Assembly: GCA_954871525.1 (NCBI GenBank)
Contig: OX940871.1
Span: 16,956,532 to 17,020,531, forward strand
Direction of reading: 5' to 3'
Length of the DNA stretch: 64,000 bases
Source of the DNA: Parietaria judaica
Taxonomy: Eukaryota > Streptophyta > Magnoliopsida > Rosales > Urticaceae
The first letter of the stretch is position 1; each line of letters opens with the position of its first letter. The notes beneath the pieces were generated by a model. That model was not told the DNA's origin. It did not search any database and saw nothing but the letters and a program-made list of their open reading frames with translations. Shown in pieces: positions 47,865 through 59,747 of this stretch. Made by a program: the position numbers and the translations under genes.

Positions 47865-48537
47865 AAAATTAAAACAAACTAAATCAACTTATTGAGTACA
47901 AAACATGAACACATATGTAGATATTGATTATGGAATGAACACATAACACACTAACATGAACACATATAAAATACACTAACAAAGTTTACAAGTGCAAATA
48001 TCTCATTATGGATTTTTTGGAATGCTCTTCAAAGTACTAAATATTCTATGTTTTGAAAGTTACACTTTGAATTTTTTCAGGTGTACTTTTTTATTCGTCT
48101 TCGTATTTCTAAACATTAAAATTACATATATGTTTATTTTTATTTCTAGACATTAATATTTATGGACCAATATTATAAATAGAAAATAACGGCTAAATTC
48201 TTTGATTTCGCTGTTTGTTGCCGTCTTGATGTAGATCAAAGTCGCAAGAAAACGATGAATCTTCTCAAAAACACAATGTTCGAATTCTGATTATTTTTCA
48301 ACCAAGAAAAGCAAAAATTACCGCAACTATAGAGATAACAATGAGTCAGAAAACTGGAATGGAAATAATGACACACAAGGCAACAAATTGCTGGTGATAA
48401 GGAAAAAAAATAATTAATTAAAATACAATATTCATAACATAAAAGCTCAATGGTTGGCTGGCTGGTGATGATGGGAGAGAATAATCAAGCTTTATTCTTT
48501 CTTTTTATGTCCGGTTCTTCCTAGAAAGCAAGAGCCA
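47865..48537. other. Sequence downstream of a gypsy element, no gene seen
   Basis: The part next to 48537 may include the polypurine tract and 3' LTR of the minus-strand gypsy element, but no LTR border is recognised. The rest is AT-rich. Confidence 0.35.
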
Positions 48538-51182
48538 TTAAATCCGCATCATTGTCCTCGGGTCGAAGGAATTTGTTCCTGAATTCGGCGGTAAGTTGTC
48601 GTCAGAGTTGTCTCCAATGTAGAGGCGAAGATGTTTGACGTTGAAAACGTTATGACTGCGGATGTTGCGCAGTAGGCGGAGACGATAGGCGTTGGAATTG
48701 ATTTTCTCCACGATCTCGACGGGGACGATAGTCTTTGGCTAAAGTTTGTTGTACTCATGTGCGGGGATGCGGTCCTTTGTCATGACAGCCCAAAGACAAT
48801 CACCAACTTCAAACTCAACATCGCGGCGCTTTTTATCTGCGTCGCGCTTGTAACGGAGCGTCACTTCTTCGAGCTTGGCGGTTTTCGTGCGATGTACTTC
48901 CTGGAGCTATTCGATGAGGGCAGTGGCGTCAGTGTGCATGGCGGTCGGTTCGGGAACAGGGACGAGGTCCAACGGGCAGCGAGGGATAGTGCCATAGACG
49001 ACGTAAGACAGGCTAAATCCCGTACTTCGATTGACCGCATGGTTATGGGCAAATTCTGCTTGGCATAGCTTGAGGTCTCATCCTATGATATTGTCGCCCA
49101 CGAGGTAACATAGCAAGTCGCCGAGTGAACGGTTAACTACTTTAGTTTGCCCATCAGTTTGCTGATGGTAGGCGCTACTAAAGTCGAGGAGTATGTTGGA
49201 GAGACGCCAAAGGCTCCACCAAAAGTGACTCAAGAAACGTGTGTCGCGGTCTGATACGATGGAAGTTGGAATACCGTGTAATCGATATTCTTTGCGGAAG
49301 TAAAGAAAGGTCACATTGCTAGCATCAGACGTCTTATTGCATGAAATGAAATGGACGATATTTGAGAATCGATTGACAACCACAAATACCGAGTCATGTC
49401 CTCGTTGTGTGCAAAGAAGATCAAGCACAAAGTCCATGCTTATATGGCTCCACGGTTTTGTAGGAACGGTGAGTGGAAGATAAAGCTCGACATTTGTCGC
49501 TTTCCCTTTGGCGGTGTGGCATGTGCAGCATCGGTCCACAAAGAAACCCATGTATTTGCACATCGTTGGCCAAAAATAAGACTCAACCACGAGGTGATAA
49601 ATGCGGTCGCGACCTACGTGGTCCTCGTTGTGAAGATCGCGGATAATCATGAGCCGAAGACTCCCATCGGGAATACACAAACGACCCTTATGAAACAAGA
49701 ACTTATCGGCCAATGTAAAGGTGGTATCGTCGAACTCGTTTAGGGGTTGTGAGACCTGTGAGAAAAAATGATCGGTGATATATAGTTCAGCGTTTCAAAG
49801 CCCGGTACTTAGACTCAGAGTTGCATCAAGAGGGAATGGCGGCGGCTAAAAGCATCGGCCACCCGGTTTAGTACGCCATCTTTATGCTTGATGCAAAATG
49901 TGAATTGTTGTAGAAAATCAATCCACACGGCATGGCGTGCCGACACCTTTTCTTGAGACGCGAGATACTTTAGATTATTGTGGTCGGTGTAAAGCACGAA
50001 CACATTGTGAAAGAGGTAGTGTCTCCAACGATGAATTGCATGAACAATGGCGTAGAACTCGAAGTCGTACGTATTGTATCGACACTTTGGCCCGGTTTTC
50101 TTCTCACTAAAGTAGGCGGCGGGACAATTATTTTGGCTAAAAACAGCTTTTATGCCAACTTTAGATGCGTCACAATGTAGAAGGAACGATTGGTCAAAGT
50201 CCGCTAAAACAAGGATTGGAGTGGTAGTCAACTTATCCTTGATCACTGTAAATGCGGACGACTCTTCCGGGCTCCAATGAAAGCGCCATGTTTTAATAAA
50301 TTCCGTGATTGGTCCTATGGTCGAGCTAAAATGCTGAATGAATCGGCGATAGAATGAAGCAAGACCATGAAAGCTTCGGCCTTCCGTAACCGTTGTTGGT
50401 TGTGGCCACGAGATGATGGCTGGATTTTTGCATCATTGACCTTGAGGCCCTCGACGAATACGATATACCCCAAAAATACAACATTATCGGTGGCGTGACA
50501 CACTTGTGAACGGCGGCGTAAAATGAGTGACTACGAAAAATAAGCTAAACTTCCCGAAGATGATGCAAGTGGTCTTCGGGATTAGCGCTATAAATCAAAA
50601 CGTCATCAAAATATACGACAAAAGATTTACTGATGAATGGTCGACGCGCTTGATTCATCACCCTCATAAATGTGTTGGGGCGTTGGAGAGGTCGAAAGGC
50701 ATGACGAGCCATTCATAGAGTCCTTCTCGTGTTTAGAACGCCGTTTTCCATTCATCGCCGGGTCAAATTTGAATTTGGTGATAGCCACTTTTGAGATCGA
50801 GTTTGCTAAAAACTCGAGCACAGGTAAGTTGGTCGAGGAGGTCGTCAAGCCATGGGATCGGAAAGCGGTAGTGGATGGTGACCTTGTTTATTGCGCGACT
50901 ATATACGCACATTCTCCACGAGCCATCCTTTTTTGGCGTAAGGAGAGCCGGGACAGCGCACGGGCTTAAGCTCTCACGTTTATGGCCCTTCGTTAGTAGG
51001 TCTTCGACTTGGCGCCAAAGTTCCTCGTGCTCGGTCAGACTCATGTGATAGTGTGCACGATTCGGTAATTGTGCGTTGGGCACCAAATCAATTTGGTATT
51101 GAGTGTCACGTAGTGGAGGGAGTGGGGATGGTGAATCCTCGGAGAAAACATCTAGGAACTCCTCTGTATTGCCTCTTCTCAA
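48538..51182 (-). pseudogene. Ty3/gypsy pol polyprotein remnant (RT, RNase H, integrase)
   Basis: On the minus strand the order is RT, RNase H, integrase, as in Ty3/gypsy. RT (51182-about 50590) shows [39 protein letters not shown] and [13 protein letters not shown], then [12 protein letters not shown] with the catalytic YFDD at 50602-50613. RNase H (50246-49815) shows FLLHCDASKVGI, LYTDHNNLKYL and VADAFSRR. Integrase (49713-49078) keeps HxxxxHVGRDR and CCTCHTAKGK of the zinc finger, MDFVLDL and VSDRDTRF. The Glu of QTE is changed, reading QTKVVNRSLGDLL. A C-terminal block (48760-48540) ends with FNVKHLRLYIGDNSDDN. Frameshifts separate the blocks. Protease, gag and LTRs were not identified. 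Confidence 0.85.
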
Positions 51183-51289
51183 GGAGTAGTGTGCAGGCCG
51201 TGAGGATCGTGAATGAAAAAAAGAACTTCAAATATTTTGGCACGTTCGAGAAAATCATGCCGAGTCCGATTCAAGAAACCAAATGCCAA

Positions 51290-51600
51290 AAGGGTATATT
51301 TCTAAACCTATGGCAGCACGATTGCTCAATCATACCGCACAAGAGGAGGCTAGAAGTGTACAATAAGATTCAGAGCACATGCACGAGCGTATGACTTTAA
51401 CCGGAAAGTTTGGAAGCATCTCGCTGTGGCGACAAAAATGCAAATCTAAAAAAGTCTTTTCACAAAGACGACTTTGGCAAAGATACGAGCGCAGAGATGA
51501 CGGCGAAGTCCCGACAAGGGGTTACGATCAAAATTCGAGGACGAATTTTCTCTGAGATGAAGAGAATAATGCAGTTTGCGCTATTTCTTACGTTGACACC
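51290..51600 (+). mobile_element. Possible 3' end of a plus-strand gypsy element
   Basis: TTCGAGGACGAATTTTCTCT at 51536, followed by GAGATGAAGAGAATAATG, resembles the last codons and polypurine tract of plant Ty3/gypsy elements (often TTCGAGGACGAATTT then a G-rich tract). The upstream plus-strand frame reads PMAARLLNHTAQEEARSV, then many basic residues, with one internal stop. It points away from the minus-strand pol on its left, so two elements may be joined head to head or one may be rearranged. Confidence 0.35.
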
Positions 51601-51946
51601 TTCATAGTATGATATCATGGATCACGGAGCAATGGCTATAATTACTTAAATCTTTCGACGCATATCTTTAATTTGCATTTATTATAAGTTCATTTTATTT
51701 GATTGAGTTTTATTGCCTCTATAAGCTTAGGATAGTAGTTTTATTTGGAAAGTTAGTATTCAAATTCTCAATATATTGTACGTGAATTTGTCATATCGAA
51801 GGAGAGTGGATTTTGAAATTAAAAAGTCGAGCCTTGCTTGCAAATACTGTTATCGTTTTTTGTATACAGTGGATCTACATCACGTATACACGATTGCCGC
51901 TATTTTCTGAGCATTATTTGATATTTTCCTCAGTTAAGGAAAAACA

Positions 51947-51990
<44 letters not shown>

Positions 51991-52914
51991 AATACAATAA
52001 TAAAAATAATACAAACCAAAAATACCAATAATAATAAAATTCTCTAATTAAAAAGAGTGAGAGAGAGATGTGGCATTCTTACATACACCTGAGCGCCATT
52101 ATGGACGGCATGGAAAATATACAGCATGCACATAGTTTGAATTGAACTTTGAACCTTTCTATGCCTAGAGAAAAAAAAAATCAGAGATAGGATAAAGGCT
52201 TTGTAACTAAAATCAATACATTCTAAAAAAAAAAAAAAATCAAATCGAGTATATATTAATATGCCACGTAGAATTCACTTGCCATGTGGCGACGACTTGG
52301 GCGGTGGCATGGCAGAGTTTGGACAATTTTTATTAGTCAACGCGCAAAAACTGTAGTTTTGGTACATTTGTCACCAAATTTTGATAGATTTTGACTAAAC
52401 TTTAAGTACTTATACCATAATTTTCACTTATATGCATAAGTGAAAATTGCATATAAGTGAAAATTGTAACTACATCTCGTTCCAATTAAGTTGCAAATTG
52501 GCTTTAACTTTGTGCTGGAAAAAAATTGGAACAATTGCATAAATACCGAACTTTTAAATTGGAACAAAAAACACGTGTCTAAAACAGAAAACACGTTGAC
52601 ACAAAGTCAAACAAAAAAGCAGAACATCCAAATTAGAACAAATGCAACATACTTTTTGGGTGGGAAATTTTGAGGTAATAATTAAAGCGAGATTAACATT
52701 TTAAAAGTAAACTCTAAAACTAAACGAGGAGTACTTTTACCTCAAAAATAACTAAAAACTTCGACCACTGCAATATGAAAATATCAAGAACTTAGTACTA
52801 GTAGAGACTAGAGAGAAAATAAAAATAAAAAAAAGGAGAGGTGTCACTCGTCAGCATGCATGTCAATGTCATACGTATTCCTCTATTTCTCTCTCTCGCC
52901 ACCAACAGTCCTCC
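51601..52914. other. Intergenic AT-rich sequence, no gene seen
   Basis: Includes an AT microsatellite at 51946-51984. No gene is recognised. Confidence 0.5.
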
Positions 52915-53079
52915 ATGAAAGCTCTCCGATGCGACGCCTCGCTGACGACTGTCGCTTTCTACTCGTTCTCCGGTCTCACGGCGACTCTTGACGACCGTTC
53001 TCCCGACAACATTCTGGTCGAGAAAGACAAGCCATGGATGACCCATCTCACAGCCGTCGCGTGTCTTTCAATCGCTTGA
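52915..53079 (+). pseudogene. Cyclin D-like gene fragment
   Basis: A 54-codon frame reads VAFYSFSGLTATL and later KDKPWMTHLTAVACLSIA before TGA. D-type cyclins of plants (CYCD3-like) have HYSFSALTAVL, then KPWMTQLAAVACLSIAAKVEE, in the first cyclin fold. The middle is shortened (the YLDRFL region is replaced by LDDRSPDNILVE) and the frame stops where AAKVEET would follow. No other cyclin box sequence is seen on either side. The call rests on these two short segments. Confidence 0.4.
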
Positions 53080-53800
53080 CTAGGTCTTCACTCGTATCTG
53101 AAGTTGGGTGGCTTTGCGTCCTTCAACTCAGACGATGAAGTGGGTAAGGCATAGACAAGTCTGGAGAAGCCGGCGATTCCCGAGCCTCTGATAGCCAGAC
53201 TCAGGCCTGCATGCATGTCGGAACTCTGGTGCCTCTCACTACGTTCATCGTGTTCGAAATTTGTTATGTATTAATATGTTTTTATTTATCGGAAACAATG
53301 ATCGAACTCGCAAATGGTTTTCGAAGATAAACATTTTCACCGAATATAGGGATTTAATTTCGGGTGCTATTTTTTCACTTTTCACTATTCTTTATTGATT
53401 ATGTAAAATAATCAAAGTACCAAAATATAAGGGAAAAAGAAAGGAGAAGAACTAGTTTGCATAGAAAGGAAAGAACAAAAGAAAGAAGAAGAATATTTAT
53501 TTATTTAGTTCTTACGAATATAATAAAAAAGTTTATTCATATATTTTTTTTTTATATATATATGGATTATTATGGCAATGACGTTTGTCAAAACATTGCT
53601 CAATTTAATTTTTATAGCATCCATCTGCAAAAAAAAAGAAGCTAATATTAGTTACCCACTAATGCCACATAATATTATAATGCGATTTCCGGCCATGCGC
53701 TTCAGTGAAGTTGAGTAAAAATCTAAAAGATGTAACTCAAAAATTCAAAACTATAGGAATTCTCACGGGATAATCAAAACCAGAAAGAAAATAAGTGATG
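53080..53800. other. Intergenic sequence, no gene identified
   Basis: 53080-53250 is GC-richer and has open plus-strand text reading KLGGFASFNSDDEVGKA and PAIPEPLIARLRPACMSELW, which I could not assign to a family. It may belong to the same captured fragment as the cyclin-like piece. The rest is AT-rich. Confidence 0.35.
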
Positions 53801-53810
53801 AGCTTAATGA

Positions 53811-55960
53811 GCACGAAAAAGGCACAAAAAAAGTCGAACAGTCAAAATATACTATTTTCGTGCCTCTCCAAACGCAGTCAAACGCCATTTAAATGAAGCG
53901 ATAAATAGTAACCCGTAGATGCCATTAAAATGAAGTAAGAACTAAGAAGTAGAAACGTGAAAACGCCATTAAAATGAAGCAAGAAATAGATTCAATAAAA
54001 CGCCATTAAAATGAGCACGACATCAAGGCACAAGAAAGGTAACAGTCAACTCAAAATACAGTGTTTTCGTGCATCTGCAAACGTAGTCAAACGCCATTTA
54101 AATGAAGCAATAAATAGTAACTCGTAAATGCCATTAAAATGAAGTAAGATCTAAGAAATAGTAACGGGAAAACGCCATTAAAAATGACAAAATAAATAGA
54201 CTCAATAAAACGCCATTAACTTGAGCACGATATCAAGGCACGTGAAACAGTCAACTAAAAATACACTATTTTCGTGCCTCGCCGAACGAAGTCAAACGCC
54301 ATTTAAATGAGCGATGAACAGTAACCCGTAAATGCCATTAAAATGAAGTAAGAACTAAGAAGTAGTGACGGGAAAACGCCATAGAAAAAGGAAAGAAGCA
54401 GAGTCAATAAAACGCCATTAACTTGAGCACGATATCAAGGCACATGAAACAGTAAACTAAAAATACACTGTTTCCGGCCTCTCCGAACGAACCCAAACGC
54501 CATTTAAATGAGCGATTAAAAGTTACCCATAAATGCTATTAAAAAGAACTAAGAACTAAGAACTAGTGACAAGAAAACGCCATAAATATGAGGAAAGAAA
54601 TAGATTCAATAAAACGTCATTAACTTGAGACCGATATCAAGGCACATGAGAAAGTCAACTAAAAATACATTGTTTTCTTGCCTCTCCGAAAGCAGTCAAA
54701 CGCCATTAAAATAAGCGATGAACAGTAACCCGTAAATGCCATCAAAAGGAAGTAAGAACTAAGAAGTAGTGACGGGAAAACGCCATAAAAATGAGGAAAT
54801 AAATAGATTCAATAAAACGCCATTAACTTGAGCACGATATCAAGGCACAAGAAAGAGTTAACTAAAAATACACTGTTTTCATGCCTCTCCGAACGCAGTC
54901 AAACGCCATTTCAATAAGCGATGAACAGTAACCCGTAAATGCCATTAAAATGAAGTAAGAACTAAGAAGTAGTGATGGGGAAAAGCCATAAAAATGAGGA
55001 AAGAAATAGATTCAATAAAACGCTAGTAACTTGAGCACGATATCAAGGCACATGAGACAGCCAACTAAAAATACATTGTTTTTTTGCCTCTCCGAACGCA
55101 ATCAAAGGCCATTTAAATGAGCGATTAACAGTTACCCGTAAATGCCATTAAAAAGAAGTAAGAACTACGAAGTAGTGAAGGGAAAACGCCATAAAAATGA
55201 GGAAAGAAATAGATTCAATAAAACGCCATTAACTTGAGCACGATATCAAGGCACATGAGACAGTCAATTAAAAATACATTGTTTTTGTGCCTCTCAGAGC
55301 GCAGTCAAACGCCATTAAAATAAGCGATGAACAGTAACCCGTAAATGCCATTAAAATAAAGTAAGAACTAATAAGTAGTGACGGGAAAACGCCATAAAAA
55401 TGAGGAAGGAAATAGATTCAATAAAAAACGCCATTAACTTGAGCACGATATCAAGGCACATGAAACAGTCAATTAAAAATACATTGTTTTTGTGCCTCTC
55501 CTAATGCAGTCAAACGCCATTTAAACAAGCGATGAACAGTAACCCGTAAATGCCGTCAAAATGAAGTAAGAACTAAGAAGTAGTAACGGAAAAACGCCAT
55601 AAAAATGAGGAATGAAATAGATTCAATAAAACGCCATTAACTTGAGCACGATATCAAGGCACATGAAACAGTCAACTAAAAATACAATGTTTTCATGCTT
55701 CCGAACGCAGTCAAACGCCATTTAAATAAGCGATGAACAGTACCCCGAAAATGCCATTAAAATGAAGTAAGAACTAAGTAGTGACGGGAAAACGCCATAA
55801 AAAATGTGCACGACTTCAAGGCACAAGAAAGGCAACAGTCAACTCTAAATACAGTGTTTTTGTGCCTCTCCGAACGTAGTCAAACACCATTTAAATAAAG
55901 CGATAAATAAACAGTAACCCGTAAATGCCATTAAAATGAAGCACGAAAAACGAATTCCTC
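53811..55960 (+). repeat. Satellite-like tandem array, about 10.5 units of 203 bp
   Basis: The anchor GCACGATATCAAGGCAC (with small changes) recurs at 53811, 54015, 54225, 54427, 54629, 54832, 55035, 55238, 55443, 55646 and 55808. Spacings are 202 to 210, with a shorter last step of 162. Each unit also has TTTTCGTGCCTCTCCGAACG, AGTCAAACGCCATTTAAATG and AACAGTAACCCGTAAATGCC, and the motif CGCCATT appears four to five times per unit, suggesting an older sub-repeat of roughly 50 bp. Units differ by scattered substitutions and small indels. No coding sequence is present. Confidence 0.93.
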
Positions 55961-56149
55961 AAGAAAACTGTGAGCAAGAAGACGCCATTAATAACAACAA
56001 TGCAATACCCGAGAGTGCGAGCAAGAGAGTTTTTTTTTTGCAGAGAGGGATTATTTGCTTTGCTTGCTAGGGTTTTCATTCAGAGAGCGATTGCTTTGCA
56101 GAGAGCGATGGACTGTGAGAGTGACGTTGGAGGGAATAACAATGCCAAC
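55961..56149. other. Array-edge sequence, no gene identified
   Basis: Contains one further GACGCCATTAATAAC motif related to the satellite, then GCAGAGAG and GAGAGCGATTGCTTTGCAGA repeats. No protein is recognised. Confidence 0.35.
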
Positions 56150-56905
56150 ACTGTTTATACTCGAGTCCTTTTAATATCTTTTTTAATATATTCGAAAAAT
56201 AATATGACAAAAATTTATGTGGTATATCCTTTGAGGATTCTAAGTTCTAATGAAAAGCAGATGACATGCCCCTAAGGTATTTCGGTCAATCCACTTTTCT
56301 AATGATTCTTGGGATATCATTGGAAGGTTACACTCCTCATGCGCTGTGCTGCGAAGCACTGGATGGTTTCTATTGAAAGTCCGATGAATATTAGGGGTAT
56401 TTATGTGATGACAGTCAATATACAGTTGTCGGATGATAGGTTAGAGGTATTCTTGGAAAAAGAAAGAATGCGCGCACCAAACTTCATTTTGTTACTTGAA
56501 TTAGAGAAGCTTATATAAAAAAAATATAATATAAACAGAGTGAGTCACACGAGCCACCCCAATAAACGCCATGCATGATTGTGCACGTTACATAAACGCC
56601 ATTCATGAAAATTCCACATACACTCTTCCATGCACACACAGATCAAATTCCACGCCTTTTTTAATCCATCAGCGACTTAATTACTTACTCTTCCTTGGTC
56701 GGAGTTAGGTTTTGGGTCGTCTCCTCCGGTGCGAAGATGATGAAGACTATCGTTTTAAACACGAGGTTGGCTGTCTCTTCCCACACTATATCGTAATCGC
56801 TCAAACGCTTGTACTCAATCGTTGTCAACCAGTGTAGAAACCTAAACATATGCAAAACAATTAAGTAGAACACCACCGCGTAGTAACACACCGTTCCGGG
56901 AGCTA
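56150..56905. repeat. Segmental duplicate, copy 1 (3' part and flank of GPR107-like pseudogene)
   Basis: This matches 59748-60478 along its length. Shared landmarks are ATATTCGAAAAATAATAT, GGTATTTCGGTCAATCCACT, CATGAAAATTCCAC, GCACACACAGATCAAATTC, and CAGCGACTTAATTACTTACT. The last 220 bp contain the 3' end of the GPR107-like coding sequence on the minus strand. The match stops at 56905 in the middle of that coding sequence. Confidence 0.9.
56685..56905 (-). pseudogene. GPR107-like C-terminal fragment, duplicate copy
   Basis: The minus-strand frame reads CYYAVVFYLIVLHMFRFLHW, then IEYKRLSDYDIVWEETANLV and FIIFAPEETT. It parallels the end of the larger pseudogene at 60295-61448. Only the last membrane segments are present. 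The homology breaks off at 56905 and the frame runs on into unrelated sequence. Confidence 0.75.
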
Positions 56906-57059
56906 TGCTTTTGGACCCCCGAGGGGTTGTCGACAACTCTATTGGAGTAGTTTTAGGCGACGTGGTCGGATCAGAATCTTAGGATGTTTGAAAACTACGT
57001 TAAAGACTCAAAAATATGGATCGATGAAATCTCCTCTTGGTTCGAAACTTTAAGAGTTG

Positions 57060-57660
57060 TAAACGGATTTTTGAGCTGATCACGAGAACACATGAGGTGC
57101 TACAAATCGGGTGGGCTAGAGCGGAGCACATGTGAGCTTAAGCTTGACGTAACTCGTCACAGAGAGGAAGTCAGCCCTGCTCGGAGACGCGAGAAAGTAA
57201 GCTCAGGAGATGCGACCAAGTATGCTCGGCGATGCGAGCAAGTCCGCCAGGAAGATGCGAGCAAATATGCTCAGGGAGAAACGAGCATTTGTGCTCGGAG
57301 AAAGGGGAGCAAGACGGCTCGCGCTTAGAGAAGCTGACCGAACAGGAAAGGGAAAGTCTACCTAGAAACGAAAGTGTGTAACTTGAGGAACAAGCAAATC
57401 AAGTCAAAGATTTGGCGAGTTTATTTAGGGTAGTTTCATGATTTAGTGGGATTCTGTTAGCTAGGGTTTTTCCTATGTGAGGCCTATATAAACCTAGCAT
57501 TATTTACATTGTAAACAACCGAAAGTAGTCGTGTAGATTTGAGTCCATTAGTATTCAAGTTATCTCTTTGTATTTTTGCCTTCGAGTTTATCAGAGAAAC
57601 TTTTTCTCCTATTCGTCTTCTTGAGGTTGTTATATTCATCTGATATTCGTGATTTTCACT
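57060..57660 (+). mobile_element. LTR-like stretch with TATA box and internal minisatellite
   Basis: A GC-richer part with tandem 23-bp units (57183-57325) precedes TATATAA (57486-57492) and a leader of about 170 bases, ending near GTGATTTTCACTGATTTATG. This arrangement resembles an LTR promoter. It lies directly before the LINE RNase H fragment, and no LTR partner or primer site was found. Confidence 0.3.
57183..57325 (+). repeat. Minisatellite, about six imperfect 23-bp units
   Basis: Units follow the pattern GAGATGCGAGCAAGTATGCTC with substitutions. They give an open frame that is rich in Ala, Arg and Lys, but nothing suggests it is a gene. Confidence 0.7.
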
Positions 57661-57689
57661 GATTTATGTATTGGGATCTAATAGCACGG

Positions 57690-58097
57690 TGGGGTAAAAG
57701 CCTAAAACTCAATGTGGACGCGGCTTGGGGCCCAAAGACGGGCCATGCCGGGTTCAGGGGTATTGTGAGAGATCACAGGGGTCATGTCGTGGGAGTTACG
57801 GCCGTGATCAATGAGGATGTGGATTCGGCATTGACGGCCGAATGCAAAGTCATCCACCATGGCTTACTCTTCGTCCAAGAAAGGGGATGGATCATCGCGG
57901 AAGTGGAGTTCGAATGCACTAGAGCGGTCAAACTTGTTAGCGAAGGACATCTTCAAAGCATTCAAGGACCAATCGTGGCTAGTATCGGCCATATCATTAC
58001 CACGGGTGTTCTTTCCGGGGCTTGCCGGTGGGCCCCACGAATTTGTAATGAGTCGGCGAATTGCATTGCCAAATCCCGACTCAACGGCTTAGTTTAG
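57690..58097 (+). pseudogene. LINE RNase H domain fragment
   Basis: The frame reads KLNVDAAWGPKTGHAGFRGI, then VRDHRG, LTAECKVIHHGLLFVQERGW, EVEFECTRAV and RICNESANCIAKSRL, and ends at TAG. It aligns block by block with the RNase H of the LINE at 23244-25376, but with many differences, so it comes from a related family rather than a recent copy. The second active-site Asp (EVETDS in the other copy) is changed to EFECT. No reverse transcriptase precedes it. Confidence 0.82.
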
Positions 58098-58755
58098 GAT
58101 TTTTGGGCGCTTAATTGCCCCGCTTCGCTTGTTACCAAGGTTTGAAATTTCTCCATTTTCGTTCGATTATCACTCAAAACAGGCATCTCGGTAAGTTATC
58201 TCCCTTAATCGTTCTCGTTTTATAATTTTTGCGATTTTTCGAGGGGAAAAGTGACCTACTTTTCGTTTTATGTTTTCAAGTGTTAATTCTCGAAAAATGA
58301 AGGGCTTATCGCTAAATATGAAATAGTCATATGTTGACTGAGTCAAACTCACCAAAGCCCAACTCACCCACAAACCCTAATGCTAATGTTTCTCTCTCTT
58401 ATTGCGGCAAAACTATTTATTTTTCGGAAACTGGTGATTTGAGCTAGTTAATTAAATATTTTGGTGTAGTTTCGTTTTATAAAATTGTATATAATTTATA
58501 AACCGTTATGTTGACATAATTTCTTTTTAATTTGAAGTTTTACTGAATTTTCAACTTATTGCGGCAAAAGTACATATGTTAGGTAAATTGGTTAATTTGA
58601 CCTAGTTAATCGAATATTTTTGTATAACTTCGTTTTATGACATTGAATATAATTTAGTATGAGACTTGATTTGTGACTTATATTATATTTTGTATGAGAC
58701 TTTTATGTTTATGTTTTGTGACATTAGTATTATATGTTAGATTTTTAAGGAAAAA
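58098..58755. other. Intergenic AT-rich sequence, no gene seen
   Basis: Two diverged copies of a block with TTATTGCGGCAAAA and AACTTCGTTTTATGACATTG-like text lie at about 58400 and 58558. No protein is recognised. Confidence 0.4.
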
Positions 58756-58935
58756 TATGTATGAAAATATTTTATAGGTTTTCCATCGATAAATCCATCG
58801 ATAAGTTCGATAAGTTTCGATAACGGCAAATGATAACTTTTATAAGTTTTCCATCGATAAATCCATTGGCAAACGGTTAGTCTGTCGATAACGACAAACG
58901 ATTTATCGGCAAAAACGGCATTCAAATCGTTGCTT
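58756..58935 (-). mobile_element. Fragment related to the hAT element at 42256
   Basis: GTCGATAACGACAAACGATT and TATCGGCAA are the reverse complement of the left subterminal region at 42270-42300. CCATCGATAAATCCAT is repeated twice. Neither terminus nor target duplication is recognisable. Confidence 0.5.
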
Positions 58936-59747
58936 GTTACTCATTTTAATCGGGATTTTCCCTCATCTTTTTTAATACTTTCCCAATTTTCGTAAAAAAA
59001 AAAGTAAATTGATCTTAAATGTTAAATTAGGGATATCGTCTTAGCTTTAGTACTCTAATAATGATGAAAACCAAAGCAAGGACATAACATACATATATAA
59101 GTTATTTGTGGCGTAAATACCAACTTCTGATAAAAATAGTCTGCGCTGGGCCAAAGTCCATTTGACGAGAGAAATGTACCCCATTTTTGGCCTTGTATTG
59201 TCTCATTGTATGCGGTCTACGTGGGACCCACCACGTATTTTTGGATTCCAATTTCTAGGCGAGTAAAAAAATATCGCCAAAAGCAATTAAATTTCCAACA
59301 TTTTCATCTCACGAAATTGTAAACCGCCTCAAAATTATTAAATTCAAATAAGTTATTGCTTTTAAGTTATCAAAGCTGTTAATTTTTTCTCGCTAAAAAC
59401 TATACTGTTATTATCTTCAAGTTTTAAAATTTGTTCCATGTGTTATATAAATATATATGTGTATGTAATTTAAACTATATAAACAGTTTTATTTAAGTTA
59501 TATAATTTGGATCAAATTCAATAATTTTTTTTGATATAGAATTAAAACGTAATTTACACTATTTTAAGGATCAAAACTGACTAGTTTTTAAATCATTATA
59601 TAGAATTTAAACTTAAGAGCTTTTAAGACAATAAGACAATTACTCACATTTTCGGAACTTTAAGAGGAAATAAAATAAAAATTAACCATTTACTTAAAGA
59701 ATATTACAGCTATAGTACTGACTAGGAGTACACTCGTTAGCCTGGGT
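58936..59747. other. Intergenic AT-rich sequence, no gene seen
   Basis: No coding or structured repeat content found. Confidence 0.5.

Noticed and set aside
53811..55960. CRISPR-like array
   Set aside because: The units are contiguous 203-bp tandem copies with no short repeats separated by unique spacers, and the DNA is from a plant.
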